From CBDBND01 sp965262665 (GTDB lineage Bacteria > Pseudomonadota > Alphaproteobacteria > Rhodospirillales > Rhodospirillaceae): a stretch of 64,000 nt of DNA. The notes below the pieces were generated by a model, which was not told where the DNA came from, searched no databases, and worked only from the letters and a program-made list of their open reading frames with translations. Where the stretch lies: contig CBDHFR010000004.1 in the NCBI GenBank assembly GCA_965262665.1, positions 3,224,001 to 3,288,000 of the forward strand, in the 5' to 3' direction. This document shows, one piece after another, positions 9,212 to 18,230 of this stretch; the first letter of the stretch is position 1, and each line of letters opens with the position of its first letter. The translations under genes and the position numbers were made by a program.

Positions 9212-10756
9212 TCAAATATCAAAGCTGAGCATACGGTCGCCCAAAAGGCGGCCGAAGGTCAGTGCTGGGGTTACCAACATACCGCCACAATAGGACCGGC
9301 CCATAAACTGATCCGTCCCGAGCAATTCACCGGCGGCATAGAGATTGGGGATTGCCGTACCGTCCTGCCGGATGACACGTAATTGAGCATCGACAGCGAG
9401 ACCGGCCCAACCGATGAGCTGCGAGCCCTGAATGCGAATGGCGTAGAACGGCGCTTTGGCGATCGGCAGGGGCATATGATCCCGGCCCAGAGCATCCTTG
9501 CCACCGTTTTGACCTTGGTTATAGCGGGCAACGGTTCTGACAAGTCCACTTTTGTCCACACCTGTAATCTCAGCAAGCTCTTCGAGACTGTCGGCTTTGT
9601 AGAACATGGGTTGAGCCTCAAAGGCCTCTTTGATTTCGTCCCGGGTCCAGCCGCCGACCCCCGGTGGCGCCTGGTTGAGAATGGCGTCATCGAACACGGC
9701 CCAGCACCGTTCTTCCGGCTGCCGTACCAACGCGTGCTCACGAACATCATGGCTCACCATGTCTTCGCGCAGGAATCGCTCCCCATTCATGTTGACATAG
9801 ATTTCCCAGGGCGGGCGATGCGGTGGATAGGAGGTCCAGCGGGCAAGTCTTGGGCTCGGAAAATTGTTGTCCTGAAGGATGCTACCGAAGGACGGCAGGT
9901 GATGTTCCCCACCACGCACGTACCCTCCGGCCGCAGTGCCCAGGGTGATACCGGCACCTTGGCTGTAGGGATAGGACACGTCGCCGTAATCCGTATGATT
10001 TTCGAGGTCCTCGACCATTTCGGAATTTGATGCATAGCCACCGCAGGACAGAAGAATATTGCGACCGCTGTAGCGTGTCGTCTTGCCGTTCTCGCCGCGG
10101 GCCACCACACCGGTGACGGCGCCGTTGCCTTCCTGGATTAGTTCAATGACCTCGGTGCTGGTACGGACCGTTATCGCACCGCTATCGATATGAGGCTGAA
10201 TCAGTTTTTCAAGGATTTTGAGTATCGCAATACCGCCTTCGAGCCCCCAGGCATAGCGGGGCCGGCTGTAAGGTTCATGAGTGGTGCCCGTGACCGGGTG
10301 CTCGGGATGAACTTCCAGACCGCTGTCGGTCAACCAGTCAAAGGTGTCGGCCGCGTTGTAGACGGCCAGACGGACGATCTCAGGGTTCGCCTTATTCTTA
10401 CTGATACGCATAATGTCGTTGTAGTGCTCTTCGGGAGAGTCCTTCAGACCCTGCGCTTTTTGCAGTTTTGTTCCGGCCGCGCTCATCTGACCGCCGGACA
10501 GGAACAATGTCCCGCCCAATTGCGCCGCCGCCTCAATGATGAGAACGCGGCCGCCCCGTTTGGCGGCAAAGATGGAGGCGGGCATTCCTGAATTTCCACC
10601 TCCGATGACAATGAGGTCGTATTTCTCCGAGTCATCCGCGGCAACGGCTTTAGAAGCCAGCCCTAACCCGACAGCGGCGGCCCCAACGCCGGAAAGGAAA
10701 GTTCTTTTGGATACGTTTGCAGAAAACGAACTTTCTGAGTTTTTGGCACGTGTCAT
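9212..10756 (-). CDS. Exported FAD-dependent dehydrogenase (flavocytochrome c / ketosteroid-dehydrogenase family)
   Basis: A 514-residue protein. The N-terminus has SKRTFLSGVGAAAVGLGLAS, a signal of Tat type with an imperfect KR pair, ending near AVA. The FAD dinucleotide fold follows as YDLIVIGGGNSGMPASIFAAKRGG (residues 45-68), then GGTLFLSGGQMSAAG. The C-terminal FAD contact reads LYAAGELLGTDQFMGRSY. The family includes fumarate reductases, 3-ketosteroid dehydrogenases and tricarballylate dehydrogenases; I cannot choose among them. A fragment of a close paralogue's C-terminus occurs at 40011-40138. Confidence 0.8.
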   Translation of the reverse strand: MTRAKNSESSFSANVSKRTFLSGVGAAAVGLGLASKAVAADDSEKYDLIVIGGGNSGMPASIFAAKRGGRVLIIEAAAQLGGTLFLSGGQMSAAGTKLQKAQGLKDSPEEHYNDIMRISKNKANPEIVRLAVYNAADTFDWLTDSGLEVHPEHPVTGTTHEPYSRPRYAWGLEGGIAILKILEKLIQPHIDSGAITVRTSTEVIELIQEGNGAVTGVVARGENGKTTRYSGRNILLSCGGYASNSEMVEDLENHTDYGDVSYPYSQGAGITLGTAAGGYVRGGEHHLPSFGSILQDNNFPSPRLARWTSYPPHRPPWEIYVNMNGERFLREDMVSHDVREHALVRQPEERCWAVFDDAILNQAPPGVGGWTRDEIKEAFEAQPMFYKADSLEELAEITGVDKSGLVRTVARYNQGQNGGKDALGRDHMPLPIAKAPFYAIRIQGSQLIGWAGLAVDAQLRVIRQDGTAIPNLYAAGELLGTDQFMGRSYCGGMLVTPALTFGRLLGDRMLSFDI

Positions 10757-10828
10757 ATCCGGTCTCCCCGTATTGGTTTACCGTTGTGTTTCGCTATTAA
10801 GGATGCGCGGACGTCAGAGTTTAGCGAC

Positions 10829-11791
10829 TCAGGCTGGCGGTATCTTTTGCGCTTCTACCGCTTTCATAAAGTCGGCAACAATGCTGGCCCAACGCTTCGG
10901 TTCAGCCATGAACTGGAGCAGATCGCCTTTCGAAAACTCGATATATTTGAAGTCGGGCCTATGCTGGTTGGTGACACGCAGATCCATGACATTAACAGGG
11001 TCTTCCAAGTCAGACAGCACCAGTCCGGGCATTTTGATCGCCATCAGGTCAGGCAACATGTCGTAATGAAAGGCCGCCCAATGGCCGATGTCAGGACCTT
11101 GAATATACCCTGTGATCGTCAACCACATTTTGGCGTCGAGGATCGCTTGGGGTTCGGGCGGTGTCTGTGGCTTGAACCGGTGGCCAAGATGCGAGCCATC
11201 GGCTTGCGGGGTGCGGTCCCGCCCCGGCCCCGATAGATAACGGTCTGCCTCTTCCTGGGTCAGCTGGGCCGCACCGTGCATGATGATTGAGGTAACACGG
11301 TCCGGGTGATTGGCAGCGAACGAGGCGGCCACTTGAGCACCGGTGTGGTGTCCGGCGATTGCAACTTTGTCTAATCCAAGGTGATCGAGTACAGGCACCA
11401 AGTTGTCGGCATATTCGCCAATGGTCGGTTGTTCCGGCGGCAGATCGGATAGCCCGTATCCCGGCCTGTCTATCGTAATGGCGCGAATGTCCATCTCTGC
11501 AAACGCGTTCTGCACGTCGGCGAACTGAATCATCGACATTGGCGACTGATGCAACAGGACGATGGGATTTTTCGTGTCGCGTGGACCGATGTCGCGGTAG
11601 TGCACTTGCCCCATCGGTGTGGATACGTAGCCCTTACCGCCGGCCAACATACTCCCCCAACCGCGCCAATCGTCGACGGAGGTGCCGCGGCCCAAGGGTT
11701 CACCAGCTTGGGTGGGAGCAGTAAGGAAAGCAACCAAACACGCCGCACAAGCAGCTGCTGATGGGGGGAAAAGCGTCCTACGGGTCAACAT
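10829..11791 (-). CDS. Exported alpha/beta hydrolase with atypical nucleophile elbow
   Basis: A 320-residue protein with an N-terminal signal sequence (about residues 1-30, ending TAPTQA). The fold is clear: PIVLLHQSPMSM (oxyanion loop), TIDRPGYGLSD, then VAIAGHHTGAQVAASF. At the nucleophile elbow, where G-x-S-x-G is usual, this protein reads G-H-H-T-G, so the catalytic Ser is replaced by His. It may use another mechanism, be non-catalytic, or belong to a subfamily with a variant nucleophile. It lies 72 bp upstream of the FAD-dehydrogenase gene on the same strand. Confidence 0.75.
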   Translation of the reverse strand: MLTRRTLFPPSAAACAACLVAFLTAPTQAGEPLGRGTSVDDWRGWGSMLAGGKGYVSTPMGQVHYRDIGPRDTKNPIVLLHQSPMSMIQFADVQNAFAEMDIRAITIDRPGYGLSDLPPEQPTIGEYADNLVPVLDHLGLDKVAIAGHHTGAQVAASFAANHPDRVTSIIMHGAAQLTQEEADRYLSGPGRDRTPQADGSHLGHRFKPQTPPEPQAILDAKMWLTITGYIQGPDIGHWAAFHYDMLPDLMAIKMPGLVLSDLEDPVNVMDLRVTNQHRPDFKYIEFSKGDLLQFMAEPKRWASIVADFMKAVEAQKIPPA

Positions 11792-11901
11792 GATTCAGTC
11801 CTTCGATTTAGATGTGGGAAAGGGAACCATACCTACCGTGCGGACATTAAAGTGCGCCTTACGTCCAATAATAGCAACGGCGAAAACCGGAAAATTGCCA
11901 C

Positions 11902-12516
11902 TCATAAGTTATCCAGCACGGCCCGCACCGGGGCATAGCTTTTTCGGTGGTGGGGCGTGACCCCGAGACGGTTCAAAGCATGGCGATGTTCTGCCGTGCC
12001 ATAGCCCTGATTGGTCGCCCAACCGTAGCCTGGAAAGTCTCGCGCCAGCGATCCCATCATCCGGTCGCGGGTCACCTTGGCGACGATGGACGCGGCGGCG
12101 ATGGACAGACTAAGGCTATCCCCTTTGACAACCGTGCGGACATTGCAGGGCAGCGGTGGGGTACGGTTGCCGTCCACCAAAGCACAGGAAACTTCTGTAT
12201 CAAGGGTAGTAAAAGCTCTAGCCATGGCCATATGTGTGGCTTGAAGAATGTTCCAGGTGTCGATTTCCTCTACTGATGCTACGCCCACGCCACTGATCAC
12301 GGCTCCGCTCATAGAAAGGGCTTCAAACAGAGTGACCCGTTTTAAAGGGGACAAGGTTTTGGAATCGTCCAGTTCCGCAACAAGATTATCTTCAAGAGAC
12401 GCTCGATCCAGGACAACAGAGGCGGCCACAACCGGTCCTGCCCAAGGCCCCCGTCCCGCTTCATCGATCCCGGCGACCACTCCGCCGGCATCAATTTCCA
12501 GGCTAAAGTCGAGCAT
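11902..12516 (-). CDS. rnhB: Ribonuclease HII
   Basis: A 204-residue enzyme that cleaves the RNA strand of RNA-DNA hybrids and single ribonucleotides in DNA. The signature GIDEAGRGPWAGPVVAAS near residue 13 supplies the first Asp and Glu. DDSKTLS and VKGDSLSLSIAAASIVAKVTRD are the other conserved blocks. The start at 12516 gives the usual length. The longer frame to 12729 would overlap the divergent glycosyltransferase start at 12593 and adds no conserved sequence. Confidence 0.92.
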   Translation of the reverse strand: MLDFSLEIDAGGVVAGIDEAGRGPWAGPVVAASVVLDRASLEDNLVAELDDSKTLSPLKRVTLFEALSMSGAVISGVGVASVEEIDTWNILQATHMAMARAFTTLDTEVSCALVDGNRTPPLPCNVRTVVKGDSLSLSIAAASIVAKVTRDRMMGSLARDFPGYGWATNQGYGTAEHRHALNRLGVTPHHRKSYAPVRAVLDNL

Positions 12517-12592
12517 GAATAAATGGTCCTGAAGTGCAGGTGGCGATGACGGGATCAGTAGCGCAGTATGCCGTTCCCGCGGATGAGATTCT

Positions 12593-13285
12593 ATGGCTGA
12601 CACCGACGTTCCCAACCTTTCCATCATCATTCCGACACTGAATGCAAAGGACGGTTTGCCAGCCTGTCTACAGTCCCTTGAGGCATGGCCAGCGCGCAAA
12701 GAACTCATCGTCGTCGATGGCGGATCCAAAGATGAAACCGTTGCCCTCGCCTATAAGGTTGGCGCAAAGGTTTTACCCACAGAGCGAGGACGCGGACAGC
12801 AGTTGCAACGCGGCGGCAAGGCGGCGAAAGGCCAGTGGCTCCTGTTTCTCCATGCGGATACGGTGTTGCAGAACGGGTGGGAAGCGGAGGTACAGGCCTT
12901 CATGGATGACATCGGCAATCGGCAACGGGTCGCCGCTTTTCGTTTCACTTTGGACGATGACGGGCCACAGGCTGGACGACTTGAACGCATGGTAGCCTGG
13001 CGATGCAAGCGGCTGGGTCTGCCGTATGGTGATCAGGGCCTACTCACCCACCGCGATTTGTATGAGGTCGTTGGTGGCTACAAACCCATACCGGCGATGG
13101 AAGATGTTGATCTTGTAAGGCGACTTGGCCGAGACCGCATACACATGTTCGAAACGGCGGCGGTCACGTCTTCAGCCCGTTACGTGAAAAGCGGCTGGTG
13201 GGCTCGACCGTCCTGGAACTTATTCTGTCTGTTCTTACATATATGCCGCGTTCCACCCCTCTTGATCTCCAGGCTTTACGGATGA
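12593..13285 (+). CDS. Family 2 glycosyltransferase, TIGR04283 type
   Basis: A 230-residue GT-A enzyme. It opens LSIIIPTLNAKDGLPACL and has VDGGSKDET, then LFLHADTVL, the nucleotide-sugar-binding region. PYGDQGLLTHRDLYEVVGG and MEDVDLVRRLG near residue 165 are typical of TIGR04283, a glycosyltransferase family found with TIGR04282 partners and linked to arsenosugar biosynthesis. The next gene is that partner, 10 bp downstream, which strengthens the call. No arsenic methyltransferase or radical-SAM partner is present in the window. Confidence 0.85.
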   Translation: MADTDVPNLSIIIPTLNAKDGLPACLQSLEAWPARKELIVVDGGSKDETVALAYKVGAKVLPTERGRGQQLQRGGKAAKGQWLLFLHADTVLQNGWEAEVQAFMDDIGNRQRVAAFRFTLDDDGPQAGRLERMVAWRCKRLGLPYGDQGLLTHRDLYEVVGGYKPIPAMEDVDLVRRLGRDRIHMFETAAVTSSARYVKSGWWARPSWNLFCLFLHICRVPPLLISRLYG

Positions 13286-13295
13286 GGGCGGTCAG

Positions 13296-13898
13296 TTGAA
13301 AAAAGGTGTCCTCATTGTCATGGCGCGCGCGGTGCGTTTTGGCGTCGTGAAATCCCGGCTCGCCAGAGATATCGGTGCGTTTAATGCCTGGCGCTTTTAC
13401 CGCACCACTTTTCAAAACACAGTGAAGAAACTCGGCGGGGCACGTCAGTGGCACATTTGGCTTCAGGTAACACCGGACCGGGACATCAGTCCCCTGCGCC
13501 AGTGGCCCCGCTCCCTTGGAATTTTAGGTCAAGGCTGCGGTGATTTGGGAATGCGCATGGCCCAAGGTCTGACCGCTTTCGGGCGGGGCACGCCGGTGGT
13601 GTTGATCGGCAGTGATATCCCTCAGGTGACGCAACGACACATCCGCCGCGCCTTCAGAGCGCTGGGGCGGGCCGATGTGGTGCTGGGTCCGACGTCTGAC
13701 GGTGGCTACTGGCTGGTGGGTTTTGCCAACCGGCGGCCGTTGCAGTCACCGTTCAAAAACGTGCGCTGGTCGTCACCGCACGCCCTCAATGACACACTCA
13801 ACACTTTTGCCCATCGCCGTGTGGCGCTGGTGGACCGGCTGCGGGACGTAGACGATGGTAAGGACTACAATCGATTAATGCCGCCATTCACAGGTTAA
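13296..13898 (+). CDS. TIGR04282 / DUF2064 glycosyltransferase-like protein
   Basis: A 200-residue GT-A-like protein. Conserved pieces are VMARAVRFGVVKSRLARDIG near the start, VVLIGSDIPQV (the Asp pair region) and VVLGPTSDGGYWLVG, all hallmarks of the DUF2064/TIGR04282 family. The start is a TTG at 13296, preceded by GAGG at 13286-13289 just after the stop of the GT2 gene. The two products probably act together on a nucleotide-sugar or sugar phosphate. Confidence 0.8.
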   Translation: MKKGVLIVMARAVRFGVVKSRLARDIGAFNAWRFYRTTFQNTVKKLGGARQWHIWLQVTPDRDISPLRQWPRSLGILGQGCGDLGMRMAQGLTAFGRGTPVVLIGSDIPQVTQRHIRRAFRALGRADVVLGPTSDGGYWLVGFANRRPLQSPFKNVRWSSPHALNDTLNTFAHRRVALVDRLRDVDDGKDYNRLMPPFTG

Positions 13899-13946
13899 TG
13901 ATGGCGTAAAGACGCGGTAGACGACGATGTAATACGGAGACGGTTT

Positions 13947-14759
13947 GTGCCAACCGACGATGATCAAAGACCACCCATTCTGGCCGAGAAGTATTTTGAT
14001 GCGCCATCTGCGTTTACGCCGGAAAACCTGCTCCGAGAAGCCCGTCGCCAGAAAGGGGCAGCCGTCGCACCTGTGCCGAAGACTTGCATTCTTGATCCGG
14101 ACGGAGACATCGTCCGTCAACTCAAAATGGAGAACCGCGCCACACGGCATGAGAGTTGGGTGTGTTATCATACCGATTTATTTGTTTTCGAAGAAAACGG
14201 GCGCGAGATCGGAATAGTCGGCTGTGCTGTTGGCGCATCCTTTGCCGTTCTTGTGGCGGAAGAGCTTTTCTCATCTGGATGCAAACTGCTCATCAGCATC
14301 ACATCTTCAGGACAGATTACGCCAGTGCAAACACCCCCATACTTTGTCCTGATAGATCGCGCGCTCCGTGATGAGGGGACCAGCTACCATTATTGTCCAC
14401 CGTCCCTTTTTAGTGACGCACCAGACTCAATCCTGGCGTTACTGGCGCAGTCCTTTGACGATCTGTCCGTTCCTGTAGTACGGGGCGCCACATGGACGAC
14501 GGACGCGCCGTTCCGGGAAACAACGGAAGCAATCGAGGCCATGCGGGCTCGTGGACTTCTCGCTATGGAGATGGAAGCCGCTGCGCTCTACGCCTTTGCT
14601 GCGGCGCGACGTAATTCCGTCGTGTGCTTTGCTCATGTGACCAACCAAATGGCCCAGATCCAAGGCGATTTCGAAAAGGGCGATGCCAATGGCACCGCCG
14701 ATGCCTTGGCCATCATCCGGCGCACTGCAGAGCGCCTGGTGGGTCCGGGCGAAAGCTAG
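13947..14759 (+). CDS. Nucleoside phosphorylase-like protein (PNP/UDP family)
   Basis: A 270-residue protein from GTG 13947, with GGAGA about 8 bp upstream. IVGCAVGASFAVLVAEELFSSGC matches the phosphate/ribose pocket region of the purine/uridine phosphorylase fold. AMEMEAAALYAFAAAR near residue 210 is the M-E-M-E-A ribose-binding motif. The base specificity is not clear. The TAG stop (14757-14759) uses the TA of the IS630 target site, so the insertion lies exactly at the 3' end and may have changed the last residues. Confidence 0.75.
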   Translation: MPTDDDQRPPILAEKYFDAPSAFTPENLLREARRQKGAAVAPVPKTCILDPDGDIVRQLKMENRATRHESWVCYHTDLFVFEENGREIGIVGCAVGASFAVLVAEELFSSGCKLLISITSSGQITPVQTPPYFVLIDRALRDEGTSYHYCPPSLFSDAPDSILALLAQSFDDLSVPVVRGATWTTDAPFRETTEAIEAMRARGLLAMEMEAAALYAFAAARRNSVVCFAHVTNQMAQIQGDFEKGDANGTADALAIIRRTAERLVGPGES

Positions 14760-14771
14760 AGCAGATTCAAT

Positions 14772-15385
14772 TTAGTCCCGATCATATCCGGCGGCGGCGA
14801 AGTAGTTTTCGCATTCGGTTGAGGTGAAGGCGTCGATGGCCTCGGCAATGGCGTCCCACAGGTCGTCGACGGTTCTGGCGGCGGCCTTTCTCAGGAGCGC
14901 CTTGAGTTTGGCGAAGGCCATCTCGATCGGGTTGCAGTCGGGACTGTAGGGCGGCAGATACAGCAGGGTTGCGCCGGCGGCTTCGATGGCCTGGCGGATG
15001 CCAGCGACCTTGTGGGCGGGCAGGTTGGCCATGACGACGCTGTCTCCGGGGTCGAGTTCGGGTACCAGGACCTGTTCCACATAGGCCTTGAAGGCAGCCC
15101 CATGCATCGGCCCGTCGAGGAGCATCGGGGGCCCGCCAGGCCCCGGAGAGGCGCAAGCCGGCGGTCAACGTGGTGGTCTTCCAATGGCCATGGGGTATGG
15201 CGGCCCAGCACCGTTCGCCTTTGCGCGACCATCCCCGCAGCCGCGCCATCTTCATCGACGCGCCGGTCTGGTCGATGAAGATCAGCCGTTCCGGAGCGAG
15301 CCCTGCCTGGCCTTCGAACCAGAGCCGGCGCCGCGCGAGCACGTCCGGGCGCCGCTGCTCCGCTGCATGGCCGGTCTTTTTTTTG
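14772..15385 (-). pseudogene. IS630 transposase, C-terminal part
   Basis: This piece reads LIFIDQTGASMKMARLRGWS (first catalytic Asp) and later LLYLPPYSPDCNPIEMAFAKLK, the classic DDE end of IS630 transposases. The frame changes between AGLRLSG and MLLDGPMHGAAFK (about 15118-15135), and the piece is cut from its N-terminal half by the 3.8-kb insertion at 15385/19238. It cannot make a full protein as drawn. Confidence 0.85.
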
Positions 15386-16662
15386 GGGAATTATATACTT
15401 GGCTAAGTAACCGACGCCGTATAACATGCGCCCGTCTACTTATGGAGGATTGCAATGCAGGAAGCAAATTGGCGTAATCGCACGCTGTTTCATGGTGACA
15501 ACCTCTTTTTCCTCCGCGCCATGAACTCGGAGTCCGTGGACCTGATCGCCACCGACCCACCATTCAACAAGGGTAAAGATTTTCACGCCACCCCCGACAG
15601 CCTAGCGGCAGGGGCCAAGTTCCAGGACCGCTGGTCATGGGAGCGCGATGTGCATCAAGATTGGGTGGATCAGATCACAGACGATCATCCTAAGCTAATG
15701 GAGGCCATCGAGAGTGCCCGTTACGCCCATTCAGACGGTATGGGCGCGTTTATGTGCTTCATGGCAGTCCGCTTGCTTGCTCTGCACCGGGTCCTGAAGC
15801 CGACCGGAAGCATATATCTGCACTGCGACCCCACCGCCTCGCACTACCTCAAAGCTGTTATGGACGCCATCTTCGGGTGGCGGAACTTCCGCAATGAGAT
15901 TGTTTGGAAAAGAACCGCCACGGTGAAAGGAAATTTCGGACAGAATAGCAAGTTCTTCGGTCCTGCCACGGACACAGTTCTGTTTTATTCCAAGTCCAGT
16001 AATTTCATTTTCAACCAGCCGTTTACTCCTTACTCAGAGGAGTATATTGACAAGTCCTACAGGCATAGGGATCAGGAAATAGGTCGACGATATAGGTTAG
16101 TTAGCATGATTGGCCCGGGCGGAGCATCAAAAGGTAACCCGTCCTACGAAGTCATGGGAGTGACCCGATATTGGCGATACTCGCGCGAGCGTATGGCCGA
16201 ATTGATTGATTGTGGCTTGGTAGTACAATCCAAACCCGGTGCCGTTCCTCATCGGAAATACTATCTCGATGAAGGCAAAGGTGTGCCCGTTCAGTCGCTA
16301 TGGGACGATATTCCGAACCTTCAGGCATCGTCCAAAGAGCGTGTCGGCTACCCGACGCAAAAGCCTCTTGCCCTATACGAACGAATCATAAAAACCAGTT
16401 CAAACCCAAACGATATTGTACTGGACCCGTTCGCGGGTTGCGCGACCGCTTTGGTTGCCGCTGAACATCTGGGGCGTCAATGGGTCGGCATGGATATTTG
16501 GGAAAAAGCCCATGAGGTGGTGCAAGACCGCATAGAGCGTGAAGTCGGACTATTCGGCAAGGTAACGTTTACCAACCAGTTACCGGAGCGCACCGATGAC
16601 GGCGAGACGGCCTCGCCGTTCCTCCGCGTCAAGCAACGGGTCCGCGAGCCGGATGGCCCTAA

Positions 16663-17568
16663 GAGTCGGTTTCGAAAGTCATGCGGCTCGGGCCAATCTG
16701 CGGACGAGGAGCATGACGGAGGCGGCGTAGAGGAAGGCGCGGGCCGAGGCGATGGTGGCCTCGAAGTCCTTTGCCAGTCGCCGGTTGCGGTTGATCCAGG
16801 CGAAGAAGCGCTCCACGACCCAGCGGCGCGGTTGGACGGCGAAGCCGACCTGATCGGGGCTTTTGCGCACGATCTCGACGGCGATCACGGTGGCCGTGGC
16901 GCCTTCTCGCCGGCGTAGCCGCTGTCGGCAAAGACCTTCTCGATGAACGGAAACGAGCCGTGTGAGGCGCACAGCAGCGGCCCGCCACCATCGCGGTCCT
17001 GGATACTCGCCGGATGCGCCTCGAGCACGAGGCCGCGCCCGTCGGTGTCGACCAGCGCGTGGCGCTTGCGCCCCTTGATCTTCTTGCCCGCATCGTAGCC
17101 GCGGGGGCCACCAGCCTCGGTCGTCTTGACGCTCTGGCTGTCGATAATCGCGCCGCTCGGGCTGGCCTCGCGTCCGACCCGCTCGCGATCGGCCATGACC
17201 AGAAAGTGGTTGATCTTCTCAAGGAGGCCGTCGTCGCGGAACTTAGCGAACCAGCGATAGATCGTGCCCCACGGTGGTAAATCGCTTGGCAGCAAGCGCC
17301 AAGGGCAGCCAGCCCGCATCACGTAGAAAATGCCGTTGACGATCTCTCGCATCGGCCATGACCGGGGCCGTCCCGTGCCATGAGCCGGAGGCAAATGAGG
17401 CTCGATCACAACCCACTCCGCATCGGTCAAATCAGTCTGATAACGCAGCGCCTTGCGGCTATGCTGCTCTCGGGTGGTCGGCGTCCACATGGCGGCTCCA
17501 GATCGGTTTCAGCAACCTTCCTGGAATCACATCGACACCGGCCACTCAACCCCTTTCGAAACGGCCTC
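16663..17568. mobile_element. IS5-family (IS427-like) insertion sequence, 906 bp
   Basis: Termini are GAGTCGGTTTCGAAAG at 16663 and the complement CTTTCGAAACGGCCTC ending at 17568, nearly perfect inverted repeats. A 3-bp TAA duplication flanks it (16660-16662 and 17569-17571), consistent with TNA targets of the IS427 group. The transposase is encoded leftward in two overlapping frames. Confidence 0.88.
16679..17490 (-). CDS. IS5-family transposase in two overlapping frames
   Basis: The first frame (17490 down to 16885) reads TDLTDAEWVVIEPHLPP, CPWRLLPSDLPPW and AIIDSQSVKTTEAGG, carrying the first Asp. It ends just after VFADSGYAGEK. The second frame (ending at 16679) continues ATATVIAVEIVRK and RRWVVERFFAWINRNRRLAKD, with the catalytic Glu. 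The switch is a -1 shift near GAGAAGGCGCC, about 16905. Overlapping ORFs with programmed frameshifting occur in the IS427 group, so this may be functional rather than broken. Confidence 0.8.
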
Positions 17569-17829
17569 TAAGTGGACACGCGCTGCCATGTACGAGCACC
17601 TGTTGGAACAGCACGGCCCGCACTGCCGGGGCTGCGACCGCACCTTTGACGATTCCCGCTACCTTGAACTTGATCACAACACGCCACGCTCGGACGGCGG
17701 GATCAATCACATATCCAACCGCATCCTACTGTGCGGCCCGTGCAACCGGCTCAAGAGCAATACCTTCACGCTCTCAGGGCTGCGGCGCGAGAACAAGAAA
17801 CATGGATATATGATCAAATGAGGAATACG

Positions 17830-18117
17830 ATGGACAACGAGATAGAAGACCGGCTGGAATATATTGAAGCCGAAACTCATCGGATTCATGGCGAATTAGC
17901 CGCCTTACAGAATGTGCTTGTTGGTGCTCTACGCGACACCTTTATAGCGAAGCCCGACGTTGTCGAGAGGATGTTAGTTAGTCTTCAAGTCGAGATCGAT
18001 AGGCTCGACGATCTCGTCAAACCCATACCGGCACAATCCTTCATGAAAGAAGGAGCACAACGATTCTATAAGAAATTCTCCGCTCTTGTCCGTGATTCTA
18101 TTGGAATTGGAAATTGA
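17830..18117 (+). CDS. Small helical passenger protein of the IS1595 element
   Basis: A 95-residue protein, MDNEIEDRLEYIEAETHRIH, then FMKEGAQRFYKKFSALVRDS. It is largely helical and charged with a coiled-coil look in the first half. The ATG at 17830 follows TGAGGA, which overlaps the stop of the methyltransferase-HNH gene, so translation is probably coupled to it. I do not recognise the family. Its conserved position would suggest a role with the fused enzyme, but this is inference. Confidence 0.6.
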   Translation: MDNEIEDRLEYIEAETHRIHGELAALQNVLVGALRDTFIAKPDVVERMLVSLQVEIDRLDDLVKPIPAQSFMKEGAQRFYKKFSALVRDSIGIGN

Positions 18118-18230
18118 TTTGGTATTACTAGACATGACAAGTCACTCCGGTTAGGTTGTCCTAACCGAGGGGTTTCTGCACTTGACTCTGTGCCCTGCGT
18201 TGGCCTTCAAACCTGCGGGGCGTTTCTACT

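Larger units (their letters stand above)
15455..17821 (+). pseudogene. DNA methyltransferase-HNH endonuclease fusion, interrupted by an IS5-family element
   Basis: Bases 15455-16662 encode a beta-class N6/N4 methyltransferase: DPPFN (LIATDPPFNKGKDF) near residue 35 and motif I DPFAGCATALVAAEHLG near residue 330. At 16663 an IS5-family element begins. Removing it together with one TAA copy joins the frame exactly at a Lys codon, giving DGPK-WTRAAMYEHLLE and then an HNH domain (CRGCDRTF, LELDHNTPRSDGG, LLCGPCNRLKSN) to TGA 17821. The restored protein has 485 residues, methylase first and nuclease last. As it stands, the methylase part reads into the IS, and the HNH part could start only internally. 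Confidence 0.85.
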
